In this document: positions 51,901 through 62,007 of the stretch, in pieces
Layout: each line of letters begins with the position of its first letter
Numbering within the stretch: position 1 is the stretch's first letter
Assembly (NCBI RefSeq): GCF_036663835.1
Contig: NZ_JAXOJT010000002.1
Span: 1,045,501 to 1,109,500, forward strand
DNA from: Sphingomonas sp. LT1P40
GTDB taxonomy: Bacteria; Pseudomonadota; Alphaproteobacteria; Sphingomonadales; Sphingomonadaceae
Direction: 5' to 3'
DNA: 64,000 bases
The notes under the pieces: model-generated
Databases searched by the model: none
The model's input: only the letters and a program-made list of their open reading frames with translations
What the model was told of the DNA's origin: nothing
Position numbers and translations under genes: made by a program

Positions 51901-54027
51901 TTGCGCGTCAATCTCCTGTTCTTGCTGCTTGCGGGCGGTCTGCTGCTACCCGCGACTGCGTTGGCGCAGATCGGTGGGAGCGCGGGCAAGCCGGGGCAAA
52001 GCGCGCCCGCCGACGATCCCAAGCCAGCCCCAGAGACACCTACGGAGCCCGACACGACGACGATCGTTCCCGACGACGAGTTCGAGAAGTCGCTGCCGCC
52101 GCTGACCGACGACATGAACGCGCCGCTGGAGCCGATGGTGCCGCTCGACCCGGCCGCACCGCCGGCAGCGGACGTCGATCTGTTGGGTGAGGAAACCGGG
52201 CCGAGCGAGACCGAACTTGCCGCGCCGCTGCCGCCGATCACCGAATTCGACACCACGCCGGTGGCCGAAGTCGCGCCGACCAACGATGAGGCGACCGTCG
52301 AAATCCGCTATGCCACCCGCGTCACCGGGCTGGACACCATCGGGCTGGACGATCAGTTCAACGACCTGTCCGCGCTGGAGGATGGCGACGGGGTTGCCGC
52401 CAATGCCGCGATCATTGGGGCGCGGGCGCGCGAGGACGAGGCGCTGGCGGTGCGGCTGATGAAGTCGCTGGGCTATTATGATGCGACCGCAGTGGCGTCG
52501 ATCGAACAGGCACCTCCGCCCGCGACGGGCGTGACAGCCGTGATCGCGGCGGTGCCGGGGCCGCTGTACAAGATCGGGTCGATCAAGATCGAGGCCGATG
52601 CGACGGTGCCACCGAACCTGATCGCCGACAATTTCGCGCTGCGCGTGGGTGAGCCGATCGACGCGATCCGCGTACAGGCGGCGGAAGCGGCGGTCAGCCT
52701 GGTGCTTCCGCAGACCGGCTATCCCTTTGCCGAGGTGGGGCAGCGCGACATCCTGCTGGATGAAGCGAAGCAGACCGGCGAATATCTGTTGCCGGTCACG
52801 GTCGGGCCGCGCGCGAGTTTCCGGGGTATCCAGACCGAGGGTACCAAGGTGTTCGAGCCGGATCACATCAACGTGCTGACCCGGTTCAAGCAGGGCGACC
52901 TGTACGATACGCGCAAGGTGGACGATCTGCGCGATGCGCTGATCGCCACCAGCCTGTTTTCCACCGTGACGGTCGAGCCGGTAAAGACCGGCGAGGCGGG
53001 GCCGGACGGGACCGAATATGTCGATCTGATGGTCCGGCAAATGGCGGGACCGCCGCGCACATTGGCCGGCGAAGTCGGCTTCAGCACGGGGCAGGGGTTC
53101 CGTGCCGAGGTGAGCTGGACGCATCGCAACCTGTTCCCGGATGAGGGCGCGCTGATCGCCACCGGTATATTGGGTACGCAGGAACAGGGCGCATCCGCGA
53201 CCTTCCGCCGGTCCAATGCCCGACAGCGCGACCGCACGTTTCAGATCGTGGCATCGGCGCTGCGATCGGATGTCGAGGCGTTTACCGGACTGACCGGCAC
53301 GCTGTCGGCGCGGGTATCCTATGACTCGACGCCGATCTGGCAGAAGCCGCTGACCTACAGCTATGGCATCGAGCTGGTCGGGACGAGCGAAGACGGGTTC
53401 GATTTTACCCGCAACGCACGCCGCCGGAACCTGTATTTCATCGGCGCGCTGCCGTTGTTCGCCGGGTGGGACAAGTCCGACGATCTGCTCAACCCGACGC
53501 GCGGGTTTCGTGTGAAGCTGAACGTCAGCCCGGAGGCATCGGTGCGCGGCGGCACGCGCCCCTATGCGCGGGTGATGACGGAGGGGACGATCTATTACCC
53601 GGTAACCGACGCGATCGTGATCGGCGGTCGCGCGCGGTTCGGGACGATCCAGGGGATCGAGCGCAACGAGCTGGCCCCGTCGCGGCGCTATTATGCAGGC
53701 GGCGGCGGATCGGTGCGCGGCTTTGGCTATCAGGAACTGGGGCCGCGCGCACCGGACGGCAAACCGGTCGGCGGGCGCAGCTTCAACGAGTTCGCCATCG
53801 AGGCGCGCTATCGTTTCGGCAATCTGGGGATCGTGCCGTTTATCGACGCGGGCCAGGTCTATGAGGAAACGCTGCCGCAGTTCAGCCGCATCCGCTTTGG
53901 CGCAGGTATCGGCGGACGCATCTACACCAATTTCGGGCCGTTGCGGCTCGATGTGGCGACGCCGATCGGGCGCAAGCCGGGCGAGTCCAAGGTCGCGCTG
54001 TATATCTCGATTGGTCAGGCATTCTGA
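51901..54027 (+). CDS. tamA: TamA-like outer-membrane BamA/Omp85 protein
   Basis: About 708 residues: Sec signal ending ATALAQ, a Pro/Asp/Glu-rich linker (roughly 30-110), POTRA-type repeats, and a 16-strand Omp85 barrel with the RGF-type motif GGGSVRGFGYQELGP and a C-terminal Phe (YISIGQAF). With TamB it delivers certain proteins and lipids to the outer membrane. The frame opens at GTG 51850; TTG 51901 puts the signal peptide at the N-terminus. It overlaps tamB by one base. The acidic linker is longer than in E. coli TamA. Confidence 0.88.
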   Translation: MRVNLLFLLLAGGLLLPATALAQIGGSAGKPGQSAPADDPKPAPETPTEPDTTTIVPDDEFEKSLPPLTDDMNAPLEPMVPLDPAAPPAADVDLLGEETGPSETELAAPLPPITEFDTTPVAEVAPTNDEATVEIRYATRVTGLDTIGLDDQFNDLSALEDGDGVAANAAIIGARAREDEALAVRLMKSLGYYDATAVASIEQAPPPATGVTAVIAAVPGPLYKIGSIKIEADATVPPNLIADNFALRVGEPIDAIRVQAAEAAVSLVLPQTGYPFAEVGQRDILLDEAKQTGEYLLPVTVGPRASFRGIQTEGTKVFEPDHINVLTRFKQGDLYDTRKVDDLRDALIATSLFSTVTVEPVKTGEAGPDGTEYVDLMVRQMAGPPRTLAGEVGFSTGQGFRAEVSWTHRNLFPDEGALIATGILGTQEQGASATFRRSNARQRDRTFQIVASALRSDVEAFTGLTGTLSARVSYDSTPIWQKPLTYSYGIELVGTSEDGFDFTRNARRRNLYFIGALPLFAGWDKSDDLLNPTRGFRVKLNVSPEASVRGGTRPYARVMTEGTIYYPVTDAIVIGGRARFGTIQGIERNELAPSRRYYAGGGGSVRGFGYQELGPRAPDGKPVGGRSFNEFAIEARYRFGNLGIVPFIDAGQVYEETLPQFSRIRFGAGIGGRIYTNFGPLRLDVATPIGRKPGESKVALYISIGQAF

Positions 54028-57000
54028 TGGTCGAGCAGGGGGCAGCCGTCGAACCCGAGGTTACCGAGACTGTGATCGTGCGTGCGCCGATGTGGCAGCG
54101 CGTGGCGAAATGGGTGTTGATCGCACTGGTCGGATTGGCGGCGCTGTTGCTGGTCGCGGTGCTGGGGCTGAACACCGGCGTCGGCAAAAGGCTGGTCGTC
54201 GATCAGATCGGCAAGTTCACGACGGCAAGCGGGTTGAACGTCAAGGTCGGGCGGATCGAGGGATCGGTCTATGGCGCGATGGTGCTGCGTGACGTGCGGG
54301 TCAGCGACCCAAAGGGCGTGTTTGCGACCTCGCCGTCGATTGCGATGGACTGGCGACCGTTCGCGTTTCTGAACAACCATGTCGATGTCCGCTCGCTGCG
54401 CAGCCCGTTGGTGCGGGTAACGCGCTTGCCCGAATTGAATCCGGGCGATCCGGATGCGCCGATGCTGCCCGACCTTGATATCGATATCGGATCGCTGAAT
54501 ATCGACCGGCTGGTGCTGGAAGCCCCGGTCGCGGGGCGGCGGCATATCGCTACGCTGAACGGCAAGGCGAAGATTGCCGACCGGCGCGCGCGGGTGATCG
54601 TCAATGGGCGGACGCTGGGACGAACCGGTGGTGATCGGCTGGCGCTGGTGCTGGATGCGGTGCCGGACGACAACAAGTTCGATTTGCGCGCCGATCTGGC
54701 GGCTCCCGTGGGCGGGCTGGTGGCCGGACTGGTTAAGCTCGAGGCACCACTTTTAGCGCGGGTGAGCGGGCGCGGCGGCTGGGACAATTGGCGCGGACGT
54801 GCGGTCGGGCGGCTGGGCGCGGGACAGCTCGCCGATCTGGCGATCACGGCGCGCAAGGGTGCGTTTCAGGTGCGCGGCGTGACCCAGCCCGGCCTGTATC
54901 TGAAGGGGCCGGTCGAGCGGCTGACCGCGCCTAACATGCAGGTCGCGCTGGATGCGGTACTGGACCGGCGGCGCGTCGATACGCGGTTGCGGTTGCGGTC
55001 GAACGCGATGGCGCTGACGACGACGGGCATCATCGATCTGGCGAAAAGCGCGTTCGACCAGTTCCGGGTCGAGGCAATGCTGCTGACGCCAGGCGCGATC
55101 GCGCCGAACCTGAATGGCCGGTCGGTGATCGGTGCGGTCGCGCTGAACGGGCCGTTTGCGACGCCGACGGTGGATTACAAGCTGCAGGCGGCGGCGCTGG
55201 GCTTTGGCGAGACGGTGGTCGAGCGGCTCTATGCCGAGGGGCTGGCAACGGTGAATGCCGACCGCATCCTGATCCCGTTAAAGGCGCGCGCGGGTCGGGT
55301 TTCTGGCCTGAACGCAGCGGCAGGCGGGCTGCTGACCAATGTGACGATCAACGGCGATCTGGCGATCACCGGAACGCAGATATTGTCGGAGAATCTGCGC
55401 ATCCGATCCGACCGGATCGACGCCACCGCGATCATTGCTGCCGATATGGCCACCGGCCGTTATACCGGCGCGCTAAAGGGGCGGGTCAACGACTACGTCA
55501 TCGACAGCATCGGTATCGTCAATCTGGAAACCGATGCCGATCTGTACGCAGCGGCAGGTGGCGGCTGGGGCATCAAGGGGCGGATCGTCGGGCGCAGCAC
55601 GCGGCTGTTCAATGCGGGCGTGCGCGATTTCCTGGGCGGGAATGCGATCCTGCGCGTCAACGTCGCGCTGGACCCGAGCGGAATCATCCAGTTTTCGAAT
55701 CTCAAGCTGGCGGCACCGCAGTTCAAGGTGCTGAACGGGTCGGGGCGTTATGACCCGGCCGGGGCGTTGCTGCTCAACGCCAATGGCTATTCCAACGCCT
55801 ATGGGCCGGTGACGGCGCGGGTGACGGGCAGCCTGACCGCGCCGCTGATCCATCTGCGTGCGCCGCGTCCCGGCGTGGGCGTCGGGCTGGTCGACCTGGA
55901 CGCGCGAATTCGCGGGCAGGGCGATGCCTATGCGATTCTGGCGACCGGCGGCACCAATTACGGGCCGTTCACTGCGGATGTGCTGGTGCGAACGGGACAG
56001 GCCTTGACCGTGGACGTGCGCACCGCGCGCTTTGCCGGCACGGACATCACCGGGCAATTGCGCCAGACCCCGGCGGGACCATTCGCCGGTGCGCTGGCGT
56101 TCGTGGGCTCCGGCATCAACGGCAATGTCGATCTGTCGGCGGCGGGCAAATATCAGCAGGCGGTGGTGCGGGCGACCGCGAACAACGCGACGATCCCCGG
56201 CGACATGGGGATCACCATCGGGCGGGCGATCATCAACGCGACGGCTGTCCTGTACGACGATGCCCCGGCGATCGTCGGCGATGCGCAGGTCGCCAATTTG
56301 AAGAGCGGTGCATTCGTGCTGACCACGGCGCGCGCGAAGATCGACTATCGCGGCGGACGCGGGAGTGCTCAGGCGCTGGCGGAAGGGTCGTCGGGCGTGC
56401 CGTTCCGGGTTGCCGCTAACGCGAAGTTCGAGCCAAATCTGTGGCTGGTCGCGCTGGGTGGGAAGGCGAACGGGATCAATTTCAAGACCGCGCAACCGGC
56501 ACGGATCGCGGTGGCGGACGGGACGTATCGGCTGGCCCCCGCGAAGATCGATTTCGACCGGGGCAGCGCGCGGCTGGCAGGTGTGTGGGGCGACGGGCTG
56601 ACGATGCAGGCTCGGCTCGACAAGCTGGACCTGTCGGTCGCCAACGCGCTATATCCGGGATTGGGTCTGGGAGGCAGTGCCACCGGATCGCTCGATTTCC
56701 GCCAGCCGACCGGGGTGAGTTTCCCACAGGCGATCATGCGGCTGAACATCGCCAAGTTTACACGGTCGAGTCTGGCTGGTGTGTCCGCACCGGTCGATGT
56801 CGCGTTTATCGGGCGGTTGCTCCCCGATGGCAGCGAGGCGCGTGCGGTGATCAAGCGCGGCCCGACAACGATTGGGCGGCTGGTAGCGACGTTGCAACCG
56901 GCTGGCGCTGGTGGTTGGAGCGAACGGCTGATGGCTGGGGCGCTGTCGGGCGGCATCCGTTATAATGGGCCGTCGGCGGTGTTGTTCTCGCTGGGTGGTT

Positions 57001-58229
57001 TTACCGGGCAACAGCTGTCGGGGCCGGTCGCGGTTGCGGCGGATTTCTCCGGGCAATTGAACGCCCCGCAGATCACCGGTCTCGTCCGCGGCACCAACCT
57101 GGTTTACGAGAACGAAGTTTACGGCACCCGCCTGTCGCAGATGAAGCTGGAGGGGCGGTTCGACAATGACTCGCTCGACATTACCGAGCTGAATGCGGTC
57201 GCTGGCAATGGCCGGGTGATCGCGTCGGGCACGATCGGGCTGTCGTCGGCGCAAGGTTTCCCGATCGACATCACGGCGCGCTTTCGCAACGCGCGCCTCG
57301 CCCGCAGCAATGCGTTGGGCGCGACCGCAACCGGGCAGCTGCGCGTAACCAACGGACTGGACGGCGGATTGATCGAGGGGCGGATCATCATCCCCGAGGC
57401 GCGTTATCAGATCATCCGCCAGGGCGCGGCCGAAGTTCCCGAACTGTCCGGCGTCTATCGCAAGAGCGAGCTGACGTCGGACGGCAAGCGCCCGTCGCGC
57501 ACGCCGCGCGGCGGCAATTTCAAGCTCAACATCTCGCTGGTCGCCGACAACCGGCTGTTCGTTTCCGGCATGGGGCTGGAATCCGAATGGAGCGCGCGGA
57601 TGCAGGTGACCGGCACTTCCGCCGCGCCGATCGTGACCGGCGAGGCGAAGGTGGTGCGCGGCACCTACAGCTTTGCCAGCCGCCGGTTCGAGCTGACGCG
57701 CGGCGTGGTGAGTTTCGAGGGCGGGCCGCTCGCCGATCCGCAGATCAATATCGGCGCGAGCACGACCGCCGAGGGCGTGACCGCGATCATCAATATTTCG
57801 GGCAGCGGACAGGTGCCGCGCATCGCCTTTACCTCGACCCCGGCGCTGCCGCAGGACGAGGTGCTGTCGCGCCTGTTGTTTGGCAGCTCGGTCACCAATC
57901 TGTCGGCGACTGAAGCGGTGCAGCTGGCCGCCGCGCTCAATTCGCTGCGCGCGGCGGGCGGCGGGCTCAATCCGCTGGGGCAATTGCGATCGGCGGCGGG
58001 GATCGACCGGCTGCGGATTCTGGGCGAGGACGACACCACCGGGCGCGGCATGGCGCTGGCGGCGGGGCAGTATATTACCGACGATATCTATATCGAGATC
58101 ATCACCGACGCGCGCGGCTTTACCGCCGTCCAGCTGGAAATCGCGCTGACGCGGGCGCTGAGCCTGTTGACGCAGACGGGATCGTTCGGCGGGTCGCGGG
58201 CGGGGTTGAAATATTCGAAGGATTATTGA
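54027..58229 (+). CDS. tamB: Translocation/assembly module TamB (DUF490)
   Basis: A 1400-residue AsmA-like protein: one N-terminal membrane helix (about 22-50), a long beta-groove body with repeats such as LNIDRLVLEAPVAG, and a DUF490 C-terminus (GEAKVVRGTYSFASRRFELTRGVVSFEGG, PQDEVLSRLLFGSSVTNLS, QYITDDIYIEI). It spans the periplasm and works with TamA, possibly carrying phospholipids. The start overlaps the tamA stop (TGATG). Confidence 0.92.
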   Translation: MVEQGAAVEPEVTETVIVRAPMWQRVAKWVLIALVGLAALLLVAVLGLNTGVGKRLVVDQIGKFTTASGLNVKVGRIEGSVYGAMVLRDVRVSDPKGVFATSPSIAMDWRPFAFLNNHVDVRSLRSPLVRVTRLPELNPGDPDAPMLPDLDIDIGSLNIDRLVLEAPVAGRRHIATLNGKAKIADRRARVIVNGRTLGRTGGDRLALVLDAVPDDNKFDLRADLAAPVGGLVAGLVKLEAPLLARVSGRGGWDNWRGRAVGRLGAGQLADLAITARKGAFQVRGVTQPGLYLKGPVERLTAPNMQVALDAVLDRRRVDTRLRLRSNAMALTTTGIIDLAKSAFDQFRVEAMLLTPGAIAPNLNGRSVIGAVALNGPFATPTVDYKLQAAALGFGETVVERLYAEGLATVNADRILIPLKARAGRVSGLNAAAGGLLTNVTINGDLAITGTQILSENLRIRSDRIDATAIIAADMATGRYTGALKGRVNDYVIDSIGIVNLETDADLYAAAGGGWGIKGRIVGRSTRLFNAGVRDFLGGNAILRVNVALDPSGIIQFSNLKLAAPQFKVLNGSGRYDPAGALLLNANGYSNAYGPVTARVTGSLTAPLIHLRAPRPGVGVGLVDLDARIRGQGDAYAILATGGTNYGPFTADVLVRTGQALTVDVRTARFAGTDITGQLRQTPAGPFAGALAFVGSGINGNVDLSAAGKYQQAVVRATANNATIPGDMGITIGRAIINATAVLYDDAPAIVGDAQVANLKSGAFVLTTARAKIDYRGGRGSAQALAEGSSGVPFRVAANAKFEPNLWLVALGGKANGINFKTAQPARIAVADGTYRLAPAKIDFDRGSARLAGVWGDGLTMQARLDKLDLSVANALYPGLGLGGSATGSLDFRQPTGVSFPQAIMRLNIAKFTRSSLAGVSAPVDVAFIGRLLPDGSEARAVIKRGPTTIGRLVATLQPAGAGGWSERLMAGALSGGIRYNGPSAVLFSLGGFTGQQLSGPVAVAADFSGQLNAPQITGLVRGTNLVYENEVYGTRLSQMKLEGRFDNDSLDITELNAVAGNGRVIASGTIGLSSAQGFPIDITARFRNARLARSNALGATATGQLRVTNGLDGGLIEGRIIIPEARYQIIRQGAAEVPELSGVYRKSELTSDGKRPSRTPRGGNFKLNISLVADNRLFVSGMGLESEWSARMQVTGTSAAPIVTGEAKVVRGTYSFASRRFELTRGVVSFEGGPLADPQINIGASTTAEGVTAIINISGSGQVPRIAFTSTPALPQDEVLSRLLFGSSVTNLSATEAVQLAAALNSLRAAGGGLNPLGQLRSAAGIDRLRILGEDDTTGRGMALAAGQYITDDIYIEIITDARGFTAVQLEIALTRALSLLTQTGSFGGSRAGLKYSKDY

Positions 58230-58260
58230 GGCATCGCTGAGCGAAAGCCACGTGGTTCGC

Positions 58261-58671
58261 TTAGACGCTGAGTAGCCAGGCTTCGGCTTCCTCCGGGGTT
58301 ACGAAAAAGCTCACCTGACGTTTTTCGGTCGCCCGTTTCGCCTGCATCCGCGCCAGCGACTGTGCCACCACAAAGGCCAGATTTCTTGAAACCTTGGTCG
58401 GGTCGATCAGCAATTGCTGGAAGGTAGCGACGCTATCCTGCGCCTGAATGTCCATTGCGCGCACGTCGATCAATGTCAGATGCTGGTTCGGCGGACATTG
58501 CAGTTGTTTGAACGCTTCATCGCGCGCAGCGACGAGCCGCTTGATATCATCCGGTCCGTAGAAACCGGCGAGGGTGATCCGCACGAGATCGTGCGGGACA
58601 TCGACGTCGATTGAAAACTCCGCCTTCATGCCGTTCTGGATATGTGTCCGACCTTTCCAGTGTGTTACCAT
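58261..58671 (-). CDS. STAS-like (SpoIIAA-type) small protein
   Basis: A 136-residue cytosolic protein: DLVRITLAGFYGPDDIKRLV, then QHLTLIDVRAMDIQAQD, RNLAFVVAQSLARMQAKRA and TPEEAEAWLL. The alternating strands and helices, with LIDVR before a helix, recall STAS/SpoIIAA-like folds that act as anti-anti-sigma or membrane-lipid-binding modules. The phosphorylatable Ser motif is not evident. An internal ATG at 58629 is an alternative start. Divergent from the monooxygenase gene. Confidence 0.6.
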   Translation of the reverse strand: MVTHWKGRTHIQNGMKAEFSIDVDVPHDLVRITLAGFYGPDDIKRLVAARDEAFKQLQCPPNQHLTLIDVRAMDIQAQDSVATFQQLLIDPTKVSRNLAFVVAQSLARMQAKRATEKRQVSFFVTPEEAEAWLLSV

Positions 58672-58687
58672 TCAAGGATTGAACGCA

Positions 58688-58705
58688 ACTTACATCAGTG
58701 TAAGT
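58688..58705. promoter_or_regulatory. 18-bp palindrome before the monooxygenase gene
   Basis: ACTTACA-TCAG-TGTAAGT, with perfect 7-bp arms, lies 20 bp before ATG 58725 in the divergent gap. The form fits a TetR-family operator, but no tetR gene is in the window. Confidence 0.5.
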
Positions 58706-58724
58706 ATCGCTGGCGGAGAGCGAT

Positions 58725-60197
58725 ATGACTGAACATTTCGATGTCGTGGTGGTTGGGGCGGGGCTGTCCGGGATCGGCGCGGGCTACTTCCTGCAGCGCG
58801 ATTGCCCGGACCGCAGCTATGTGATCCTGGAGGGGCGCGAGCGGCTGGGCGGGACGTGGGACTTGTTCCGTTATCCGGGCATCCGCTCGGACAGCGACAT
58901 GTACACGCTGGGTTACAGCTTTCGTCCGTGGACTCAGGCGAAGGCCATCGCCGATGGCCCGGCGATCCTGAATTACCTCGACGAGACCGCACGCGACAAC
59001 GGTATCGACCGGCATATCCGGCACCAGCATCGTGTCGTCGCGGCGGACTGGTCGACGCCGGAGGCGCGCTGGAAGGTGACGGTGGAGCGCGGGGCGGAGC
59101 GGGAGCGGGCGACGATCACCTGCGGCTTCCTGTTCATGTGCGCGGGCTATTATAATTATGCGGGCGGCTACACGCCGGAGTTTGCCGGGCGGGAGGATTT
59201 CGGCGGCCCGATCGTGCACCCGCAATTCTGGCCCGAGGGGCTGGATTATGCGGGCAAGCGTGTCGTCATTATCGGTAGCGGCGCGACGGCGGTGACGCTG
59301 GTGCCGGAAATGGCGAAAACGGCGGCGCATGTGACGATGCTGCAGCGGTCACCGACGTACATTGTCGCACGACCGTCCGAGGATGGGGTGGCGAACTGGC
59401 TTCGCGCGAAGTTGCCGGGCAAGCTCGCCTATCGCCTCACGCGGCTCAAAAATGTCGGGATGGGGCAGTTCTTCTATCGGCTGGCGCGCAAGAAGCCGAC
59501 GCAGGTCAAGGAACGGTTGCTGGACATGGTGCGGACCGAATTGGGGCCGGACTATGATATCGGCACGCATTTCACGCCGAGCTATAATCCGTGGGATCAG
59601 CGCATCTGCCTAGTCCCCGACGCCGACCTGTTCGCCGCGATTCGTGAGCAGCGCGCGTCGGTGGTGACCGGGCAGATCGAGCGGTTCGAGGCGGGCGGCA
59701 TCCGCTTGCAATCGGGCGAGCTGGTGGAAGCAGATGTCATCGTCACGGCGACAGGGCTGGACATGCAATTGATGGGCGGCATCCCGTTCACCGTCGATGG
59801 GGTGCGCGCCGATCCGGCGAAGTCGCTGGGATATAAGGCGATGATGTATTCGGATATCCCGAACCTGGCTTCGTCGTTCGGCTACACCAACGCCAGCTGG
59901 ACGCTGAAGTCCGACCTGACTGCCGCCTATGTCGCGCGGCTGCTCAATGCGATGAAAAAGCGCGGGATGCGGCAGGTAACGCCACGTGTGTCGGGCGATG
60001 TCAGCGTCGAGCCGTTCCTGACCTTTACGTCGGGCTATGTGCAGCGGGGCATGGACAAGTTTCCCAAGCAGGGCGACCGCAAGCCGTGGAAGGTACACCA
60101 GAATTACGCGCTGGACCTGATGACGCTGCGTTATGGCGGGATCGACGAGGGCATGGAGTTTTCGAACCCGGAGCCGAGGTCGAAGGTTGTGGCTTAA
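58725..60197 (+). CDS. Flavin-containing (Baeyer-Villiger-type) monooxygenase
   Basis: A 490-residue class B monooxygenase: FAD motif VVVVGAGLSGIGAG, GGTWDLFRYPGIRSDSDMYTLGYSF, the Baeyer-Villiger fingerprint in FGGPIVHPQFWPE, NADPH motif IGSGATAVTLVPEMA and the ATG motif TATGLDMQLMGG. It resembles the EthA-like group that oxidises ketones and thioamides. The substrate is unknown. A palindrome just upstream suggests specific repression. It converges with the Rieske gene, overlapping by 4 bp. Confidence 0.88.
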   Translation: MTEHFDVVVVGAGLSGIGAGYFLQRDCPDRSYVILEGRERLGGTWDLFRYPGIRSDSDMYTLGYSFRPWTQAKAIADGPAILNYLDETARDNGIDRHIRHQHRVVAADWSTPEARWKVTVERGAERERATITCGFLFMCAGYYNYAGGYTPEFAGREDFGGPIVHPQFWPEGLDYAGKRVVIIGSGATAVTLVPEMAKTAAHVTMLQRSPTYIVARPSEDGVANWLRAKLPGKLAYRLTRLKNVGMGQFFYRLARKKPTQVKERLLDMVRTELGPDYDIGTHFTPSYNPWDQRICLVPDADLFAAIREQRASVVTGQIERFEAGGIRLQSGELVEADVIVTATGLDMQLMGGIPFTVDGVRADPAKSLGYKAMMYSDIPNLASSFGYTNASWTLKSDLTAAYVARLLNAMKKRGMRQVTPRVSGDVSVEPFLTFTSGYVQRGMDKFPKQGDRKPWKVHQNYALDLMTLRYGGIDEGMEFSNPEPRSKVVA

Positions 60198-60580
60198 GTG
60201 GTGTAGATCATGCCGTCGCGTTGCTCGACGGGCCATACCGTGAGCGCCGCACCCGCGCACGGACCGCCGACACAGACGCCGTCATCGATACGGAACAGCG
60301 CGCCATGCCAGCTGCATTGGATCAGGCTGCCGTCGGCGGTGAGGTAGTCGTCGAGTTGTTGCGCCAGCGGCGGCCCCATATGCGGACAGCGATCGACATA
60401 GCCGGTGACGCTGTCGCCGCGCCGCACGACGAAACCGTGGAAGCGGCCCGCCTTCATCTCCAGCACGAAGTTGCGCGCCTTGCCGTCGGGAATCTGCTCA
60501 AGCGGACCGAGCGCGATGCCGGGCGGGGTGGCGGTGAGGCGTGGGGTCAGGGCAGCTTCGCCTTCGGGAAGCCAGCCCAT
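60194..60580 (-). CDS. Rieske 2Fe-2S protein downstream of hmgA
   Basis: A 128-residue single-domain Rieske protein with CPHMGPPL and CSWHGALF (C-x-H and C-x2-H ligands), as in small ferredoxin components. Its likely ATG at 60580 lies inside the 3' end of hmgA, overlapping by 34 bp. No oxygenase alpha subunit is nearby. It could be an electron donor, but the partner is unknown. Other starts are possible because the overlap has few start codons. Confidence 0.75.
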   Translation of the reverse strand: MGWLPEGEAALTPRLTATPPGIALGPLEQIPDGKARNFVLEMKAGRFHGFVVRRGDSVTGYVDRCPHMGPPLAQQLDDYLTADGSLIQCSWHGALFRIDDGVCVGGPCAGAALTVWPVEQRDGMIYTT

Positions 60581-61824
60581 GCCGCGTCGTAATCGGGCTG
60601 GGCGGTGTCGAGCGCGAATTGCGTGGGCTTGTAGGGCCAGCACGTCTCGACCATGAACGCCATTGTGCCATCGATCTTGTGGGGTTTCAGGTCAGCGTTG
60701 CTCGCGCCGTCCCAGCTGGCGACATCGGGGCCGTGACCGGCCATGAGGTTGTGGAGCGAGAGGCCGCCGGGGGCGAAGCCTTCGGCCTTGGCATCGTAAG
60801 CGCCGTAAATCAGGCCCATCGCCTCGCTCATGATGTTGCGATGGAACCAGGGCGGGCGGAACGTGTCCTCGGCGACCATCCAGCGCGGCGGGAAGATCAC
60901 GAAATCGGCATTGGCGCGGCCGGGCACGTCGCTGGGCGAGGTGAGGACGGTGAAGATCGACGGGTCGGGATGGTCGAAGCTGACGCTGTTGATCGTGTTG
61001 AAGCGCGACAGATCGTAACGCCACGGCGCGAGATTGCCGTGCCACGCGACGACATCGAGGGGGGAGTGGTCCAATTGGGTGGTCCAGAGACTCCCGAGAT
61101 ATTTCTGGACGAGTTCAAAGGACTCGTCATGGTCTTCATACCATGCCGCCGGCGTCTCGAAATCGCGCGGGTTGGCGAGGCCGTTGGCACCGATCGGGCC
61201 GAGGTCTGGCAGGCGGAACAGCGCGCCGTGGTTCTCGGCGACATAGCCGCGCGCTTCGCTGTCGGGGAGCAGCGCGCGAAACTTCACGCCGCGCGGGATC
61301 AGCGCGACCTGGCCGGGGGCGATGTCAATGCGGCCGAGTTCGGTGAGGAGGGCCAGACGGCCCGCCTGCGGGATGAACAGCAATTCGCCATCGGCATCGA
61401 CGAACGCGCGGGCGGTCATGTCGGCGTTGGCGGCGTAGAGATGGACCGCGACGCCCTCCAGATCGGCGGGGTCGCGGTTGGCGAGCATCGTCGTCATGCC
61501 GTCGATCAGGTCGGTGCCGGGGGCGGGGCTTTCAATCGGGTTCCAGCGCAGGCGATTGGGAGGCAAGCGCGTATCCACCGTACCGGGGGCGAACCGTTTT
61601 GCACCGTCATAACGGACGAAGGGCGGATGCTCGGCGCTGGGACGCATGCGGTAGAGCCATGAGCGGCGATTTTCGTGGCGGGGGGCGGTGAACGCGGTGC
61701 CGCTGAGTTGTTCGGCGTAGAGACCATAGGCGGGGCGTTGCGGGCTGTTGCGGCCGATGGGCAGTGCGCCGGGAACCGCCTCGGTCGAGATGTGATTGCC
61801 GAAGCCGGGAAAATAGTCGGTCAT
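60547..61824 (-). CDS. hmgA: Homogentisate 1,2-dioxygenase
   Basis: A 425-residue Hmg[49 protein letters not shown], the iron-site region [24 protein letters not shown] and [15 protein letters not shown]. It opens homogentisate to maleylacetoacetate in tyrosine catabolism. GGGAGAAACA before ATG 61824 supports this start over GTG/ATG at 61836. It lies downstream of hppD in the same direction; the fumarylacetoacetase and isomerase genes are not in the window. Confidence 0.95.
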   Translation of the reverse strand: MTDYFPGFGNHISTEAVPGALPIGRNSPQRPAYGLYAEQLSGTAFTAPRHENRRSWLYRMRPSAEHPPFVRYDGAKRFAPGTVDTRLPPNRLRWNPIESPAPGTDLIDGMTTMLANRDPADLEGVAVHLYAANADMTARAFVDADGELLFIPQAGRLALLTELGRIDIAPGQVALIPRGVKFRALLPDSEARGYVAENHGALFRLPDLGPIGANGLANPRDFETPAAWYEDHDESFELVQKYLGSLWTTQLDHSPLDVVAWHGNLAPWRYDLSRFNTINSVSFDHPDPSIFTVLTSPSDVPGRANADFVIFPPRWMVAEDTFRPPWFHRNIMSEAMGLIYGAYDAKAEGFAPGGLSLHNLMAGHGPDVASWDGASNADLKPHKIDGTMAFMVETCWPYKPTQFALDTAQPDYDAAWAGFPKAKLP

Positions 61825-61844
61825 TGTTTCTCCCAAACCTTCTC

Positions 61845-62004
61845 CAGAGGAGGAAGGATACCGCAGCTTGGCGCTCTAGCGCCTAGCGGAGGTTGGATGA
61901 GGGAAGGCCCGCTGTCGAGAGCGCGATCCCCTCACCCAGCTACGACTAAGGCCGCGTAGAGAACGCGACCCAAGTCTGCGCAACCCTCTCCCGACGGGAG
62001 AGGG
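61845..62004. repeat. Palindromic intergenic element between hppD and hmgA
   Basis: Contains a perfect 9-bp hairpin CCCTCTCCC-GAC-GGGAGAGGG (61984-62004), 3 bp after the hppD stop, and a longer, imperfect inverted repeat (about 61865-61890 with 61930-61955). It resembles intergenic repeats seen in other sphingomonads, from memory. It may attenuate transcription between hppD and hmgA. Confidence 0.6.
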
Positions 62005-62007
62005 ATA

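Noticed and set aside
56649..57983. 444-codon minus-strand open frame
   Set aside because: Antisense to tamB with no recognisable domain and shadow-like composition.
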